Source: Parcubacteria group bacterium GW2011_GWA2_40_23 (GTDB lineage Bacteria; Patescibacteriota; Patescibacteriia; UBA11705; JABHMO01). From it: DNA of 43,665 nucleotides. The position numbers were made by a program, and so were the translations under genes. The stretch spans positions 1 through 43,665 of the forward strand of contig LBYP01000008.1 in the NCBI GenBank assembly GCA_000996245.1, written 5' to 3'. This document shows positions 1 through 7,791 of this stretch, piece after piece. Numbering within the stretch: the stretch's first letter is position 1; each line of letters begins with the position of its first letter. The notes beneath the pieces are model-generated. The model was not told where the DNA came from and ran no database searches. It saw nothing but the letters and a program-made list of their open reading frames with translations.

Positions 1-206
1 AACAACGACTAAAATTTACTTAAAAAGCCAGTAATGTGGCGGAATATTAAGAGTTAAAATGAGATTTTGTATCATTGTTGTGGTTTTTCAACGCTCTCTA
101 ATAATGAACTTATTATACTAGATCACTTGCTTAAATTGCTAATTTATCTAAACGAAAACCACTCACCTTTATAAAATATGGCTTGCCATGAACCCGAATT
201 AAAACA
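1..206. other. AT-rich spacer, no gene seen
   Basis: I see no supported gene here. The stretch from about 178 to 196 (tggcttgcca, then tgaacccgaa) resembles the left part of the palindrome at 15088-15110 next to tRNA-Ser, so it may be a decayed copy of the same small hairpin family. Confidence 0.4.
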
Positions 207-246
207 AAAAAAGTACGGAACAAAAATTTTTGTTCCGTACTTTTTT
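207..246 (-). terminator. Perfect 40-bp palindrome, terminator of tRNA-Asn
   Basis: A perfect inverted repeat centred between 226 and 227. Its inner 20 bp are ggaacaaaaatttttgttcc, flanked by A and T runs, which fits a bidirectional intrinsic terminator. It begins at the encoded CCA end of the tRNA. The same 20-bp core recurs in the terminator of secF (33853-33914). Confidence 0.8.
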
Positions 247-286
247 GGCTCCGCGAGTCGGACTCGGACCGACGACCCACTGGTTA

Positions 287-821
287 CACTTATCCATAGA
301 TTTCTCTACAGCGTGGACTATATCATCACCATAGCATAATGCTTTAGGTGCGAGGCGCTTCCACCGCATAATGCGGCGTACTTCCTTGCGGAATAGTCTC
401 TGAACCTTATCCGCCAAAGGCGGATCTTGGCTGCGGATTAGCATGTCCCAAAAGGGATTTAGCCTTCCCGCAATTCACCTCGTTCTTCACTCCAAAGTTT
501 CTTTTGGAGGCTGCGTAATTTTGGCATGAATTTCTTTATGGCAGTTCGAACACACAAGAAGGCACTTGTCAGCTTCTTTTTTTATCAAGAGCCAAGACCT
601 TGTTAATCCTCTGGAGGATAAACCAAAATCTTTTTTTTGACTATCAAGATGATGACATTCAAGCGCTCCAGGATACTTTCGATATCCACAGAGGCAGCAT
701 TTGCCGCCTTTGTAGTTAATAAGTTTTTCTCGAAGCTCTTTTCGTCTTTTTTGTACCGCCTGTTTTAAATAGGCTGCACGATCCTTGTAGGTTCGTTTGT
801 CCGCCATAAAATTTTGTGTTC
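287..821 (-). other. Group I self-splicing intron in tRNA-Asn
   Basis: Canonical core elements are readable on the minus strand downstream of the ORF: a P/P4 strand AATTGCGGGAA, the Q element AATCCGCAGCC, the R element GTTCAGAGACTA and the S element ATATAGTCC. R and S can form P7. An internal guide GCAGCC (514-509) pairs with the exon end GGCUGU to give a 6-bp P1 with the expected terminal U-G wobble. The UUA just before the guide can pair with the 3' exon UAA as P10. Guide and core lie 3' to most of the ORF, so the endonuclease gene occupies the P1 loop. The intron is 535 nt long. Splice sites are inferred from the tRNA fold and these pairings. Confidence 0.9.
487..807 (-). CDS. Intron-encoded HNH endonuclease
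   Basis: A 106-aa protein that fits a small HNH homing endonuclease. Two zinc pairs, C37-x2-C40 and C86-x2-C89, bracket the nuclease core. The core has H52-H53 (ECHHLDS) and a C-terminal CSNCHKEIH with H90 and H94. The N-terminus is strongly basic (about residues 4-35), as expected for DNA contact. The reading frame starts 15 nt inside the intron and its 3' end overlaps the internal guide sequence, so coding and ribozyme constraints overlap at 509-514. No Shine-Dalgarno sequence precedes the ATG. By analogy it would cut intron-less tRNA-Asn genes to spread the intron; that is inference from position. Small HNH proteins also occur outside introns. Confidence 0.85.
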   Translation of the reverse strand: MADKRTYKDRAAYLKQAVQKRRKELREKLINYKGGKCCLCGYRKYPGALECHHLDSQKKDFGLSSRGLTRSWLLIKKEADKCLLVCSNCHKEIHAKITQPPKETLE

Positions 822-868
822 ACAGCCAGTTGCTCTACCGACTGAGCTATCGCGGAATAACTGTTACT

Positions 869-897
869 ATACTATCATAAATATTCTCTTGTGGCAA
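869..897 (-). promoter_or_regulatory. Promoter of tRNA-Asn
   Basis: On the minus strand TTGCCA (897-892), a 17-bp spacer and TAGTAT (874-869) preceded by TGA (an extended -10). The spacing to the tRNA 5' end at 856 fits a start a few bases upstream. Confidence 0.7.
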
Positions 898-913
898 TAC
901 TAATGGTCTATCT

Positions 914-1603
914 TTATTTTTTACGTTTTGCAAAAACAAACCCCATCATTCTATCAAACTGGGATGGAAAAACCTGCACCCCGAAACCATTTATTCGCAA
1001 AATTTCAACAAGACGTTTATGCTCATTCCCAAAAACATTGTGATACTCAAGTAAAATTGATTCAAATAAATTAAAATCATCTTTAGCCCAACTTTCTATC
1101 AGCTCAAATTCCCCACCCTCAATATCTAGTTTGATTAAAGCAATTTTTTTGATCTGATTCTTTTTACAATAATCGGCAAGAGAAGTTGTTTTAACTTTCT
1201 CAACTTTTTGACCACTGACATTCTCCGACGCAAAAGACAAACGATGATTTTGTGAATCGTTCGAAACGATTAAATTTCCTTGACCGCTTTTCGACGAAAG
1301 AGCTAAACATTCCAGCTGAATATTTTCAATTTGATTTTCTGCGATTGTTTTTTCGAGACGCTTAAAATTGTTTACTTCTGGTTCGAGCGCTATAATCGGA
1401 ACAGTCGGATTTAAAGCACGGACATACAGAGAGAACAAACCAATGTGTGCACCGACATCGAGGATTGGTAACTTGGCTGACTCAATAGCGCTTTCGGCTG
1501 AACGATATTCACGAAATTTAAAAATTTCATTGGCCACGCTACGGTCAACTTCGTCTCTTAATTCGACATCAATTTTTTTGTCTTTGAATTTGATAATTGC
1601 CAT
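914..1603 (-). CDS. FkbM-family methyltransferase
   Basis: A 229-aa class I SAM-dependent methyltransferase of the FkbM type. The SAM-binding motif I is DVGAHIG (residues 49-55), followed by an acidic ALEPE (ribose contact) and the family's IKLDIEGGEFE block near residue 157. FkbM enzymes usually O-methylate sugars or small molecules, often in glycan or polyketide pathways; the substrate cannot be read here. It stands alone, divergent from xthA. The predicted promoter at 1612-1640 would place the transcript start within a few bases of the ATG, so the mRNA may be leaderless. No signal peptide is visible, so it is probably cytosolic. Confidence 0.85.
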   Translation of the reverse strand: MAIIKFKDKKIDVELRDEVDRSVANEIFKFREYRSAESAIESAKLPILDVGAHIGLFSLYVRALNPTVPIIALEPEVNNFKRLEKTIAENQIENIQLECLALSSKSGQGNLIVSNDSQNHRLSFASENVSGQKVEKVKTTSLADYCKKNQIKKIALIKLDIEGGEFELIESWAKDDFNLFESILLEYHNVFGNEHKRLVEILRINGFGVQVFPSQFDRMMGFVFAKRKK

Positions 1604-1611
1604 ACAGGGAT

Positions 1612-1640
1612 ATCATAGTGCATAACAACTTAGACAGCAA
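1612..1640 (-). promoter_or_regulatory. Promoter of the FkbM gene, probably leaderless
   Basis: TTGCTG (1640-1635), 17-bp spacer, TATGAT (1617-1612). The start codon begins at 1603, about 9 nt after the -10 box, leaving almost no 5' leader. Confidence 0.55.
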
Positions 1641-1728
1641 GCCCAATATATTATAAAATAGAAACAAGTAAGGATTCATAAACTTAAGAACCCTTACCCC
1701 ATAACCCATACCCCTTAATACTAATTGT

Positions 1729-2502
1729 ATGAAACTTAGCTCCTGGAACGTCAATGGTATGCGTGCTGTTATCAAAAACGGTTTTACCGACTACTTAGAC
1801 AAACACAATCCAGACATCATCTGTTTGCAAGAAATTAAAATCGACAACGAAGCCCGCGCCAAAGAAAGCTTTGACTTCACCAAGTACGAAGAATTTTGGA
1901 ACCCAGCGCAAAAGAAAGGCTATAGCGGCACCGCAGTTTTAGTCAAGAATAAATTGACAGCAGAGATAATCCGTTACACCGAGGGAATCGGAGAGGCAAA
2001 GTTTGATTCAGAAGGACGCGTACAAACGCTCGAATTTAAAAAGTTCTTTTTAGTCAATGTCTATTTCCCAAACTCTCGACACGATCTTTCTCGATTAAAA
2101 TACAAAGTGGAATTCAATAACCTTCTTTGGGCTCATCTGATTAAACTAGAAAAGAAAAAGCCGATTGTAATCACCGGTGATTTTAATGTCGCGCACAAGG
2201 AAATTGATTTAAAAAATCCAAAAGAGAATATTCACAATGCTGGCTTTACGATTGAAGAGCGAGATAGTTTTGATGAGCTTATAAAGAAAGGCTTTATCGA
2301 TAGCTTCCGTTATAAATATCCAGACAAAGTTCAATACTCTTGGTGGTCATATCGTTCCGGTGCTAGAAGAAGAAATATCGGTTGGAGAATTGATTACTTT
2401 TGTATCAGTCCAAAGCTTAAAGATAAAATTAAAAAAGCAGCTATTCTTGATGATGTTGTTGGCTCAGATCACTGCCCCGTTATCTTGGATCTGGAGATAT
2501 AA
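1729..2502 (+). CDS. xthA: Exodeoxyribonuclease III / AP endonuclease
   Basis: A 257-aa endonuclease/exonuclease/phosphatase-fold enzyme that incises DNA 5' to abasic sites and trims 3' blocked ends in base excision repair. Family motifs are in order: MKLSSWNVNGMRA at the N-terminus, LQEIK near residue 35 (metal-binding Glu), the GDFNVAH block near 146, and the C-terminal WRIDYFCIS and GSDHCPV that carry the catalytic Asp-His pair. The length is normal for ExoA/XthA. No GGAGG precedes the ATG, as for other native genes here. Its 3' side abuts the terminator of the small GC-rich gene on the opposite strand. Confidence 0.95.
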   Translation: MKLSSWNVNGMRAVIKNGFTDYLDKHNPDIICLQEIKIDNEARAKESFDFTKYEEFWNPAQKKGYSGTAVLVKNKLTAEIIRYTEGIGEAKFDSEGRVQTLEFKKFFLVNVYFPNSRHDLSRLKYKVEFNNLLWAHLIKLEKKKPIVITGDFNVAHKEIDLKNPKENIHNAGFTIEERDSFDELIKKGFIDSFRYKYPDKVQYSWWSYRSGARRRNIGWRIDYFCISPKLKDKIKKAAILDDVVGSDHCPVILDLEI

Positions 2503-2507
2503 AGAAA

Positions 2508-2539
2508 ACACGTCACCACTCTGAGGAGTAGCGACGTGT
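2508..2539 (-). terminator. Terminator of the 73-aa GC-rich gene
   Basis: Stem acacgtc (2508-2514) with gacgtgt (2533-2539), plus an inner stem actc/gagt (2518-2521 with 2526-2529). On the minus strand it is followed by a U-rich tract (TTTTCTTT). A second small perfect hairpin lies at 2541-2555 (gtgcgt/acgcac). Confidence 0.65.
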
Positions 2540-2558
2540 CGTGCGTATGACGCACAGA

Positions 2559-2780
2559 TCAAGACGAGGGCCAGACCCACTCTTTCGTGAGTCCGAGGAC
2601 AGTGGGCTGGTTGGAGGGCCAACGACCGCCCAGAGCGACGTCGTACGTGCCGACCAAGAACGTGAGGACAGGGGAAAGGAAGTAGACGACAGGCACCATG
2701 ACAGGAGCCGACATGACCTTCGTGGGGAGCAAACTGAGGTTCCTCACGACCCGACAGACTTCAGACTTTTTGACCGGCAT
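2559..2780 (-). CDS. Small hydrophobic protein, unknown, GC-rich cassette
   Basis: A predicted 73-aa protein that I do not recognise. I chose the ATG at 2780 because GGAGG lies 7 nt upstream; an in-frame ATG at 2786 is too close to that site. The N-terminus is basic (MPVKKSEVCRVVRN), residues 22-43 are hydrophobic and could span the membrane once, and the tail is polar with several Trp. Base composition is unlike the neighbours: by my count 2641-2700 is 57% GC. The gene has its own promoter (2835-2863) and terminator (2508-2539), and lies between the rpoD terminator and the end of xthA. An antisense 128-aa frame on the plus strand overlaps it, but has no comparable start signals. Confidence 0.55.
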   Translation of the reverse strand: MPVKKSEVCRVVRNLSLLPTKVMSAPVMVPVVYFLSPVLTFLVGTYDVALGGRWPSNQPTVLGLTKEWVWPSS

Positions 2781-2834
2781 GATCATTCCTCCAAGTTGTG
2801 GACGAGCCCCAAAACACATCAACAGATTATGATG

Positions 2835-2863
2835 AATTTATCATATTTATCAAGGAACGTCAA
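2835..2863 (-). promoter_or_regulatory. Promoter of the 73-aa GC-rich gene
   Basis: TTGACG (2863-2858), 17-bp spacer, TAAATT (2840-2835) preceded by TGA. It lies just after the rpoD terminator and reads toward the small gene. Confidence 0.65.
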
Positions 2864-2867
2864 CAAA

Positions 2868-2894
2868 AAAATCGACCCATATGGGGTCGATTTT
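2868..2894 (-). terminator. Terminator of dnaG-rpoD
   Basis: An 11-bp perfect stem (2868-2878 with 2884-2894, core atcgaccc/gggtcgat) with a 5-nt loop. On the minus strand it is followed by a T run. It sits 17 nt past the rpoD stop. Confidence 0.85.
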
Positions 2895-2910
2895 ATATTG
2901 AACGATCTTA

Positions 2911-4224
2911 TTAGTAGTAATCTCTAAGTTTTTCAATACCAGGAAATTGCTTAACCTTCTCAAGTGACTTAGCTTCAATTTGACGTATACGTTCACGTGT
3001 CACGTCAAATTCTTGGCCTACTTCTTCCAAGGTATGAGAAACACCATCAATCAAGCCAAAACGCATTTCCAAAATCTTTTGTTCACGTGGAGAAAGATCT
3101 TTGATAACTTCCTTGACATAATCCTTTAACAAACGGAGCGCTGCTGAACGATCTGGACCAACATTTTTTACATCTTCGATAAAATCCTCGAGGGTACTAT
3201 CTTCATCATCATCACCCACTGAAGTTTCAAGAGAAACAGTCTCTTGAGAAATTTTCATGATGTATTTAACCTTGGTCACATCTTCTTCCATTTCAGCCGC
3301 AATTTCTTCTGGCAATGGTTCACGTCCTAAATCTTGTATAAGTCGGCGTTCTATTTGATGAAACTTATTAATGGTTTCCACCATGTGCACTGGAATACGA
3401 ATTGTACGCGATTGATCGGCCAGCGCGCGAGTAATCGCTTGTCGTATCCACCAAGTCGCATAAGTCGAAAACTTGTAACCTTTTTTATAATCAAATTTTT
3501 CCACTGCACGGAACAAGCCGATATTGCCTTCTTGAATTAAATCAAGCAGTGAGAGGCTTTTACCAACGAATTTCTTGGCAATCGAAACAACCAAACGCAA
3601 ATTAGCTTCAATTATTTTTTTCTCAGCATCTCTATCTCCATGTTCTTTTCTTTTGGCGAGAGATAATTCTTCTTCTTGTTTCAAAAGAGCAACCTTGCCA
3701 ATCTCACGTAAATACATCTGGATTGAATCAGCTGACAATTCTGGCAATTCAAGCTTTTGTTTTTTACCGGTGTCGCTGCGGGTTGTTGCGCCAACTTCGG
3801 ACAACAACTTTTCGCGTTCTTTACGACGACCGAGCATAGCACCGCGAACTTCGATAACTTTAATTCCCAAACCTTCCAAATCATCTAAAAAATCCTCATA
3901 CACATCCAAATAATCTTCTAAATAAACAAAAACTTGCATTACTTCTTCTTCGGTAATGAAATTTCTAGATCGACCCTTCCCAATTAATTTTTTAATTAAT
4001 TCTGGGACCGGTGGCTCGGCTTTTGGTTGACGCACGAGTGGGACCTTCTTGATTTTGGTTGTAGGACGTTTACCAGAACTCTGTCTGGTTGGTTTTTTAG
4101 CACTTTTTTTTGTGCCGGAAGATGTTTTTTTGTAAACAGCTTTATTGGCTGTTCTTTTTTTAGCAAGAAATTTTGCTAGCTTTTTAATTGTCTTGGAAGC
4201 TGTTGCTCCCTTGGTTCTCGCCAT
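2911..4224 (-). CDS. rpoD: Primary sigma factor RpoD (sigma-70)
   Basis: A 437-aa sigma-70 group 1-type factor. The first ~75 residues are Lys/Thr/Ser-rich and low complexity, replacing an ordinary region 1.1. Region 1.2 begins near [11 protein letters not shown]. Region 2 has the [12 protein letters not shown] and [15 protein letters not shown] blocks (core binding, -10 recognition and melting). Region 3 starts at [12 protein letters not shown]. Region 4 has the [19 protein letters not shown] helix-turn-helix for the -35 element. It follows dnaG by 2 nt, the classic macromolecular-synthesis pairing. The many TTGACA/TATAAT-like promoters in the window are the sites it would read. No Shine-Dalgarno sequence precedes the ATG. 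Confidence 0.97.
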   Translation of the reverse strand: MARTKGATASKTIKKLAKFLAKKRTANKAVYKKTSSGTKKSAKKPTRQSSGKRPTTKIKKVPLVRQPKAEPPVPELIKKLIGKGRSRNFITEEEVMQVFVYLEDYLDVYEDFLDDLEGLGIKVIEVRGAMLGRRKEREKLLSEVGATTRSDTGKKQKLELPELSADSIQMYLREIGKVALLKQEEELSLAKRKEHGDRDAEKKIIEANLRLVVSIAKKFVGKSLSLLDLIQEGNIGLFRAVEKFDYKKGYKFSTYATWWIRQAITRALADQSRTIRIPVHMVETINKFHQIERRLIQDLGREPLPEEIAAEMEEDVTKVKYIMKISQETVSLETSVGDDDEDSTLEDFIEDVKNVGPDRSAALRLLKDYVKEVIKDLSPREQKILEMRFGLIDGVSHTLEEVGQEFDVTRERIRQIEAKSLEKVKQFPGIEKLRDYY

Positions 4225-4226
4225 AG

Positions 4227-6002
4227 CTATTTTAATTTGGATAATTCCTCTGACTTTGTTTGCATTTCGCGCATAAGCATCTGAATTTGTTCTTTATCAT
4301 TTCTTTTTTCAGCCGCTTCTAATTCTTTAGTAAGCATCTTGATAGTTGCTTCCAGGTGATGCTTGGTGAGGGTTTTGATTAAACCAATCAGTTCATTATT
4401 GATATCATCGATCCTAAAGCCCTCATAGACTTCATCAATATAAATAATCAGACTATCGAGATAGCTGGTTGGTAAATCGTGATTATTGGCTAACCACTCC
4501 ACAAGCTGTTTGCGGGTTAGCTCACAACTAGCCTCATTATAGTGTATTAATAAGTTTTTGTAAAAGGTAGCCATTTCCGTTGACTGAATATAATCGATTG
4601 GCAAAAACTCTTCGGCATAGGAAATCAACTGCGGGTGATTGATTAAAATAGTAAAAACTTTTTCCAAATACTTCATATCCTGTGTTTTTTCTACCTTGGG
4701 CTCAACAACAAAAGTCTTTTGTGGGTTCAGTGACGTCATTGATGGATTTGGGATTGATTCTCGTAAAATAGCTTCAGAAAGATCAAGCTTATTAGCTAAT
4801 TCTTTTAACCAATGAGCTTGTTCGATCTTATTTTTTATCTTAGCTAATTCCTGTAAAACAATTTTTGTTGCTGGTTTTTTAGTATTGATATTCGAAAGTG
4901 CTTCTTCAGTCAAATATTTATCTATGTAAAATTGCATGACCAATTTAGCACTACGCAAAGACTGTTCCCAAAGTTTAATGTCATGCTTAATACATTCGTC
5001 AGGATCTTTACCGTAAGCAAGTTGCACAATTTTAATATTCATTTCTGCGTCCCAAAGTAAATCGACTGAACGTTGTGCCGCGCGTTGTCCAGCTTCATCT
5101 TGATCAAAACAGAGAGCGATATTTTCTGTATATCTTTTCAATATTTTTATTTGCTCTACCGTCAACGCTGTCCCTGAGCAAGCAATCACATTTTTAAACC
5201 CGGCCTGATGACAAGCCACCACATCCATATTCCCTTCTACGATAATGGCATAACCATTGTCGCGAATCGCCTGTTTGGCTTTGTCCAATCCATACAGTGT
5301 TCGTCCTTTATGATAGATTGGATTCTCGGGAGAATTAATATATTTCGCAGCTTCATCTTTATTTAATGTGCGAGCGCTAAAACCAATCACATTACTATGG
5401 ATATCGAAAACAGGGAAAGTTACTCGATCGCGAAAACGGTCATAGTAGCCTCGGCCACCTGATTTTTCGACAGTCAGTCCTGCGAGAAAAATTTCTGCTT
5501 CCGTGAAATCTTTACTTTTTAAATATTTCAATAAATCATCCCAAGATTCTAAAGCATAACCAAATTTGAAAGATTTGATTGTTAATTCACTTAATCCACG
5601 TTTTTGTAAATATTCTAAAGCCTTTTTTCCTTGAGCCAAATAAAGAATTTCGTGCCAGTGATTGGTGGCAGCACTACAAATGTCGAGCAATCGATTTTTT
5701 TGGCTAGAAATTCTGGGATCGTATTGTTCCAGTTGAACACCGGCCTTGCCAGCTAAAAGACGTAAAGCCTCAGGAAAATCAATGCCCTCGATCTTTTGAA
5801 CGAAACTATAAATATCACCACCTTCGTTGCAACCAAAACAATGGTAAATTCCCTTATCTGGATTAACCATAAAAGAAGGGGTTTTTTCATTATGAAAAGG
5901 ACAGCGGCCTTTCCAGTTAACCCCTGCCTTCTTTAGTTGGACATATTCTCCTACGACTTGAATAATATCCAATTTTTGTTTGATTTCGTCTACTTGATCC
6001 AT
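4227..6002 (-). CDS. dnaG: DNA primase DnaG
   Basis: A 591-aa primase that makes RNA primers at the replication fork. The N-terminal CHC2 zinc domain has C34, H37, C55 and C58 (CPFH and CFGC). The catalytic TOPRIM region (about 250-310) shows [11 protein letters not shown] with its Glu and [11 protein letters not shown] with the metal-binding Asp residues. The C-terminal half carries the helicase-interaction region and is divergent, as usual. I took the ATG at 6002 because [13 protein letters not shown] matches the family start; a TTG nine codons upstream is possible but has no ribosome site. Cotranscribed with rpoD. Confidence 0.95.
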   Translation of the reverse strand: MDQVDEIKQKLDIIQVVGEYVQLKKAGVNWKGRCPFHNEKTPSFMVNPDKGIYHCFGCNEGGDIYSFVQKIEGIDFPEALRLLAGKAGVQLEQYDPRISSQKNRLLDICSAATNHWHEILYLAQGKKALEYLQKRGLSELTIKSFKFGYALESWDDLLKYLKSKDFTEAEIFLAGLTVEKSGGRGYYDRFRDRVTFPVFDIHSNVIGFSARTLNKDEAAKYINSPENPIYHKGRTLYGLDKAKQAIRDNGYAIIVEGNMDVVACHQAGFKNVIACSGTALTVEQIKILKRYTENIALCFDQDEAGQRAAQRSVDLLWDAEMNIKIVQLAYGKDPDECIKHDIKLWEQSLRSAKLVMQFYIDKYLTEEALSNINTKKPATKIVLQELAKIKNKIEQAHWLKELANKLDLSEAILRESIPNPSMTSLNPQKTFVVEPKVEKTQDMKYLEKVFTILINHPQLISYAEEFLPIDYIQSTEMATFYKNLLIHYNEASCELTRKQLVEWLANNHDLPTSYLDSLIIYIDEVYEGFRIDDINNELIGLIKTLTKHHLEATIKMLTKELEAAEKRNDKEQIQMLMREMQTKSEELSKLK

Positions 6003-6070
6003 ATATTCCAATCTTAACTGAGAGAACAAAGTTTGGCAATTCCAGCAAACCCTCTAATGTAATAATTCGA

Positions 6071-7420
6071 TTATTTTTGAAGGCTCTTAATAATACTATT
6101 AAAATCTTTTGCTGATAACAAAGAACTTCGGGTTGCGGCAATTAAGGTCCCACCAGCGACAAGAACCGTTGGATCCTTAGTTAGAATCTGCTCCGGCCCA
6201 GACATGCCCAGTCTATCCGGTTGAGATTCTAAAGCTGTTCGAATCGGATCATCTACGGCTAATTGGTCTCGTTTTTCTTTTTCAGCACGATTTAAGGCTA
6301 CGCACAATTCCCCTATATCTAGTAAAGCCGCTGATTCCTGTTTAATTCCAATATCATACATATCGCCGCCTTTTCTATTTGCCCCGCCATAAACAGCCAC
6401 AATAGTATCTGGCGTTATTCTTTGATAGGCAATATTCGTAAAAGCAGTCGGTACTGTTTTGGGTTCCAACGCAATAATTACAGGAACCTCTATAGTTTCA
6501 CCTGTTTTCGGAACTTTAATTTTTATAGTAGTTCGTTCTGCCTGTTCAAAATCTTGATTAAAAACTTCCAGTTCTTTCCTGGTCAAAACTTTTCCTCGTT
6601 CAATTGATTCCTGAACTTCTGGAGCTAGGTTAATTACATGCGCATCCATGTCTTTTTCTGGGTCAAATTCAGAATTTGCAACAGCTGCATTTTCCGTTTC
6701 ATTCAAAACCTGAAACATTCTTTCAGCCAAAAGATTTTCGTATTTTGTTTTTATTTCATTTAATCTTTGCACACCCGCATCGTTCAATCGTCCATTGGGA
6801 GCCTTCATTTCTGGGTTTCCAAATACTTCCTTCCCTAGTTCTCCATCTCGTGCACTCGCCAAGTCAGATTTAATAGCTGAAAAAATTCCAGATAAACTAG
6901 CTAAATACTTTTCAATATCTGCCTCACGATACATCCCATAGTCTACCTTATTTACATGTTCCGCTAATTTCATTGCTCCAACTGGAAGTTCTTTTCTTTG
7001 AATTAAAGATTGTATTAAATAGCTCGAAACAATTGAGTCCAAGTCACCATCAGCGTGTGCCAAGGTTGTGTGGACACCTCTAGCCTCAATCATTCGAGAG
7101 ACATCATCAACATAGGTAACTATAATCTTAGCAGAACATCTGGGGTCTAATACTTGTCCTCGAACCCGGAACATATTATCTAGACGATGATGGTCTACAA
7201 CTCCCGTCTTAATCGTTTCAACATAACAATCACCAGTGCCTGTGACTTCAAAATCACCTGTATCAAGAACCATCTCACCGTCTTTGGGTTGTAATTTTTG
7301 CGCTTTGCCTAAATTGCACTTGCACTTTTCTGGGTCGAAATTAACAACTTTTAATAGACCTTTTTCACGTACGCCAGTTGTACCTTCTGGTTGTATTGTT
7401 GGGACTTGTTCGATAGTCAT
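6071..7420 (-). CDS. DHH-superfamily-like phosphoesterase with permuted motif order
   Basis: A 449-aa protein. HADGDLDSIVSS (122-133) closely resembles DHH motif I, the metal-binding DxDS stretch of family II pyrophosphatases and exopolyphosphatases. VVDHHRLDN (74-82) resembles the DHH motif. In that family DxDS comes first and DHH later; here DHH precedes it, after D53 and D56. HVNKVDYG (155-162) may supply another ligand, and YGGANRKGG near residue 355 recalls the glycine-rich DHHA substrate loop. Hydrolysis of a phosphoester, nucleotide or polyphosphate is therefore plausible but inferred. There is no signal peptide. It lies between dnaG and a small hypothetical gene. An unrelated fold with chance motifs is the alternative. 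Confidence 0.5.
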   Translation of the reverse strand: MTIEQVPTIQPEGTTGVREKGLLKVVNFDPEKCKCNLGKAQKLQPKDGEMVLDTGDFEVTGTGDCYVETIKTGVVDHHRLDNMFRVRGQVLDPRCSAKIIVTYVDDVSRMIEARGVHTTLAHADGDLDSIVSSYLIQSLIQRKELPVGAMKLAEHVNKVDYGMYREADIEKYLASLSGIFSAIKSDLASARDGELGKEVFGNPEMKAPNGRLNDAGVQRLNEIKTKYENLLAERMFQVLNETENAAVANSEFDPEKDMDAHVINLAPEVQESIERGKVLTRKELEVFNQDFEQAERTTIKIKVPKTGETIEVPVIIALEPKTVPTAFTNIAYQRITPDTIVAVYGGANRKGGDMYDIGIKQESAALLDIGELCVALNRAEKEKRDQLAVDDPIRTALESQPDRLGMSGPEQILTKDPTVLVAGGTLIAATRSSLLSAKDFNSIIKSLQK

Positions 7421-7463
7421 AAATTTATATTTTAAAAATTCTATTATCTCATTATTCTAAAAA

Positions 7464-7772
7464 TCACTTTGTGTTGTAAATATCAGCAATGATTCCTGTA
7501 ATTCGACGAGCTTCATTTTCAACAGCTACTCCTTCATGCTCACCACCATGCGCCCTGGAACCTTCGTATGAAGCTTGTTTTTGGTCTAAGTGCATATCTA
7601 ACTCAAAATAAGTGTCATATTCTGTCAGATAGATATGAAAACGTGGATATAGCCCAGAACTTAAACGACGCGCAAAGCTTGGTTTTTCTTCATGACCTTG
7701 CCATGTCGCGTAGCTGCAACGTTTAATCAACTCATCTGGCTTGATGTTGCGGAGTGGAAATTTAAATTTCAT
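7464..7772 (-). CDS. Conserved small hypothetical protein
   Basis: A 102-aa protein beginning MKFKFPLRNIKPDE; I took the ATG at 7772 over an in-frame TTG at 7784. Its composition and its HIYLTEYDTYFELDMHLDQK segment suggest a compact alpha/beta domain. It contains several His (HGGEHEG) but no motif I can tie to a reaction. There is no signal peptide or membrane segment. It lies 19 nt downstream of alkD on the same strand and probably shares its transcript. I have an impression that such proteins recur in CPR genomes, but cannot verify it here. Confidence 0.6.
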   Translation of the reverse strand: MKFKFPLRNIKPDELIKRCSYATWQGHEEKPSFARRLSSGLYPRFHIYLTEYDTYFELDMHLDQKQASYEGSRAHGGEHEGVAVENEARRITGIIADIYNTK

Positions 7773-7791
7773 ACTGTTAGTCAAGTAATAA

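Larger units (their letters stand above)
246..856 (-). tRNA. tRNA-Asn(GUU), interrupted by a group I intron
   Basis: The exons are 822-856 and 249-286, and joined they give a complete cloverleaf. The acceptor TCCGCGA/TCGCGGA pairs fully. The D-arm GCTC...GAGC, the anticodon stem ACTGG/CCAGT with loop CTGTTAA (anticodon GTT) and the T-arm GTCGG/CCGAC are all intact. The discriminator is G and CCA is encoded (248-246). The intron (287-821) lies within the anticodon, after U35. The 5' exon ends in U and the intron ends in G, as group I splicing requires. A promoter sits just upstream at 869-897 and a terminator directly follows. The insertion site differs from the classical bacterial tRNA group I introns I know (Leu-UAA, Arg-CCU, Ile-CAU, fMet). 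Confidence 0.92.

Noticed and set aside
199-444. 81-aa open frame on the minus strand
   Set aside because: It runs through the ribozyme core and the 3' half of tRNA-Asn; structure explains the sequence better than coding.
1368-1625. 85-aa plus-strand frame
   Set aside because: Antisense to the FkbM methyltransferase gene, with no ribosome site and no family resemblance.
2541-2927. 128-aa plus-strand frame over the GC-rich cassette
   Set aside because: Charged low-complexity translation without ribosome site; runs through the rpoD terminator. The minus-strand 73-aa gene has promoter, GGAGG and terminator.
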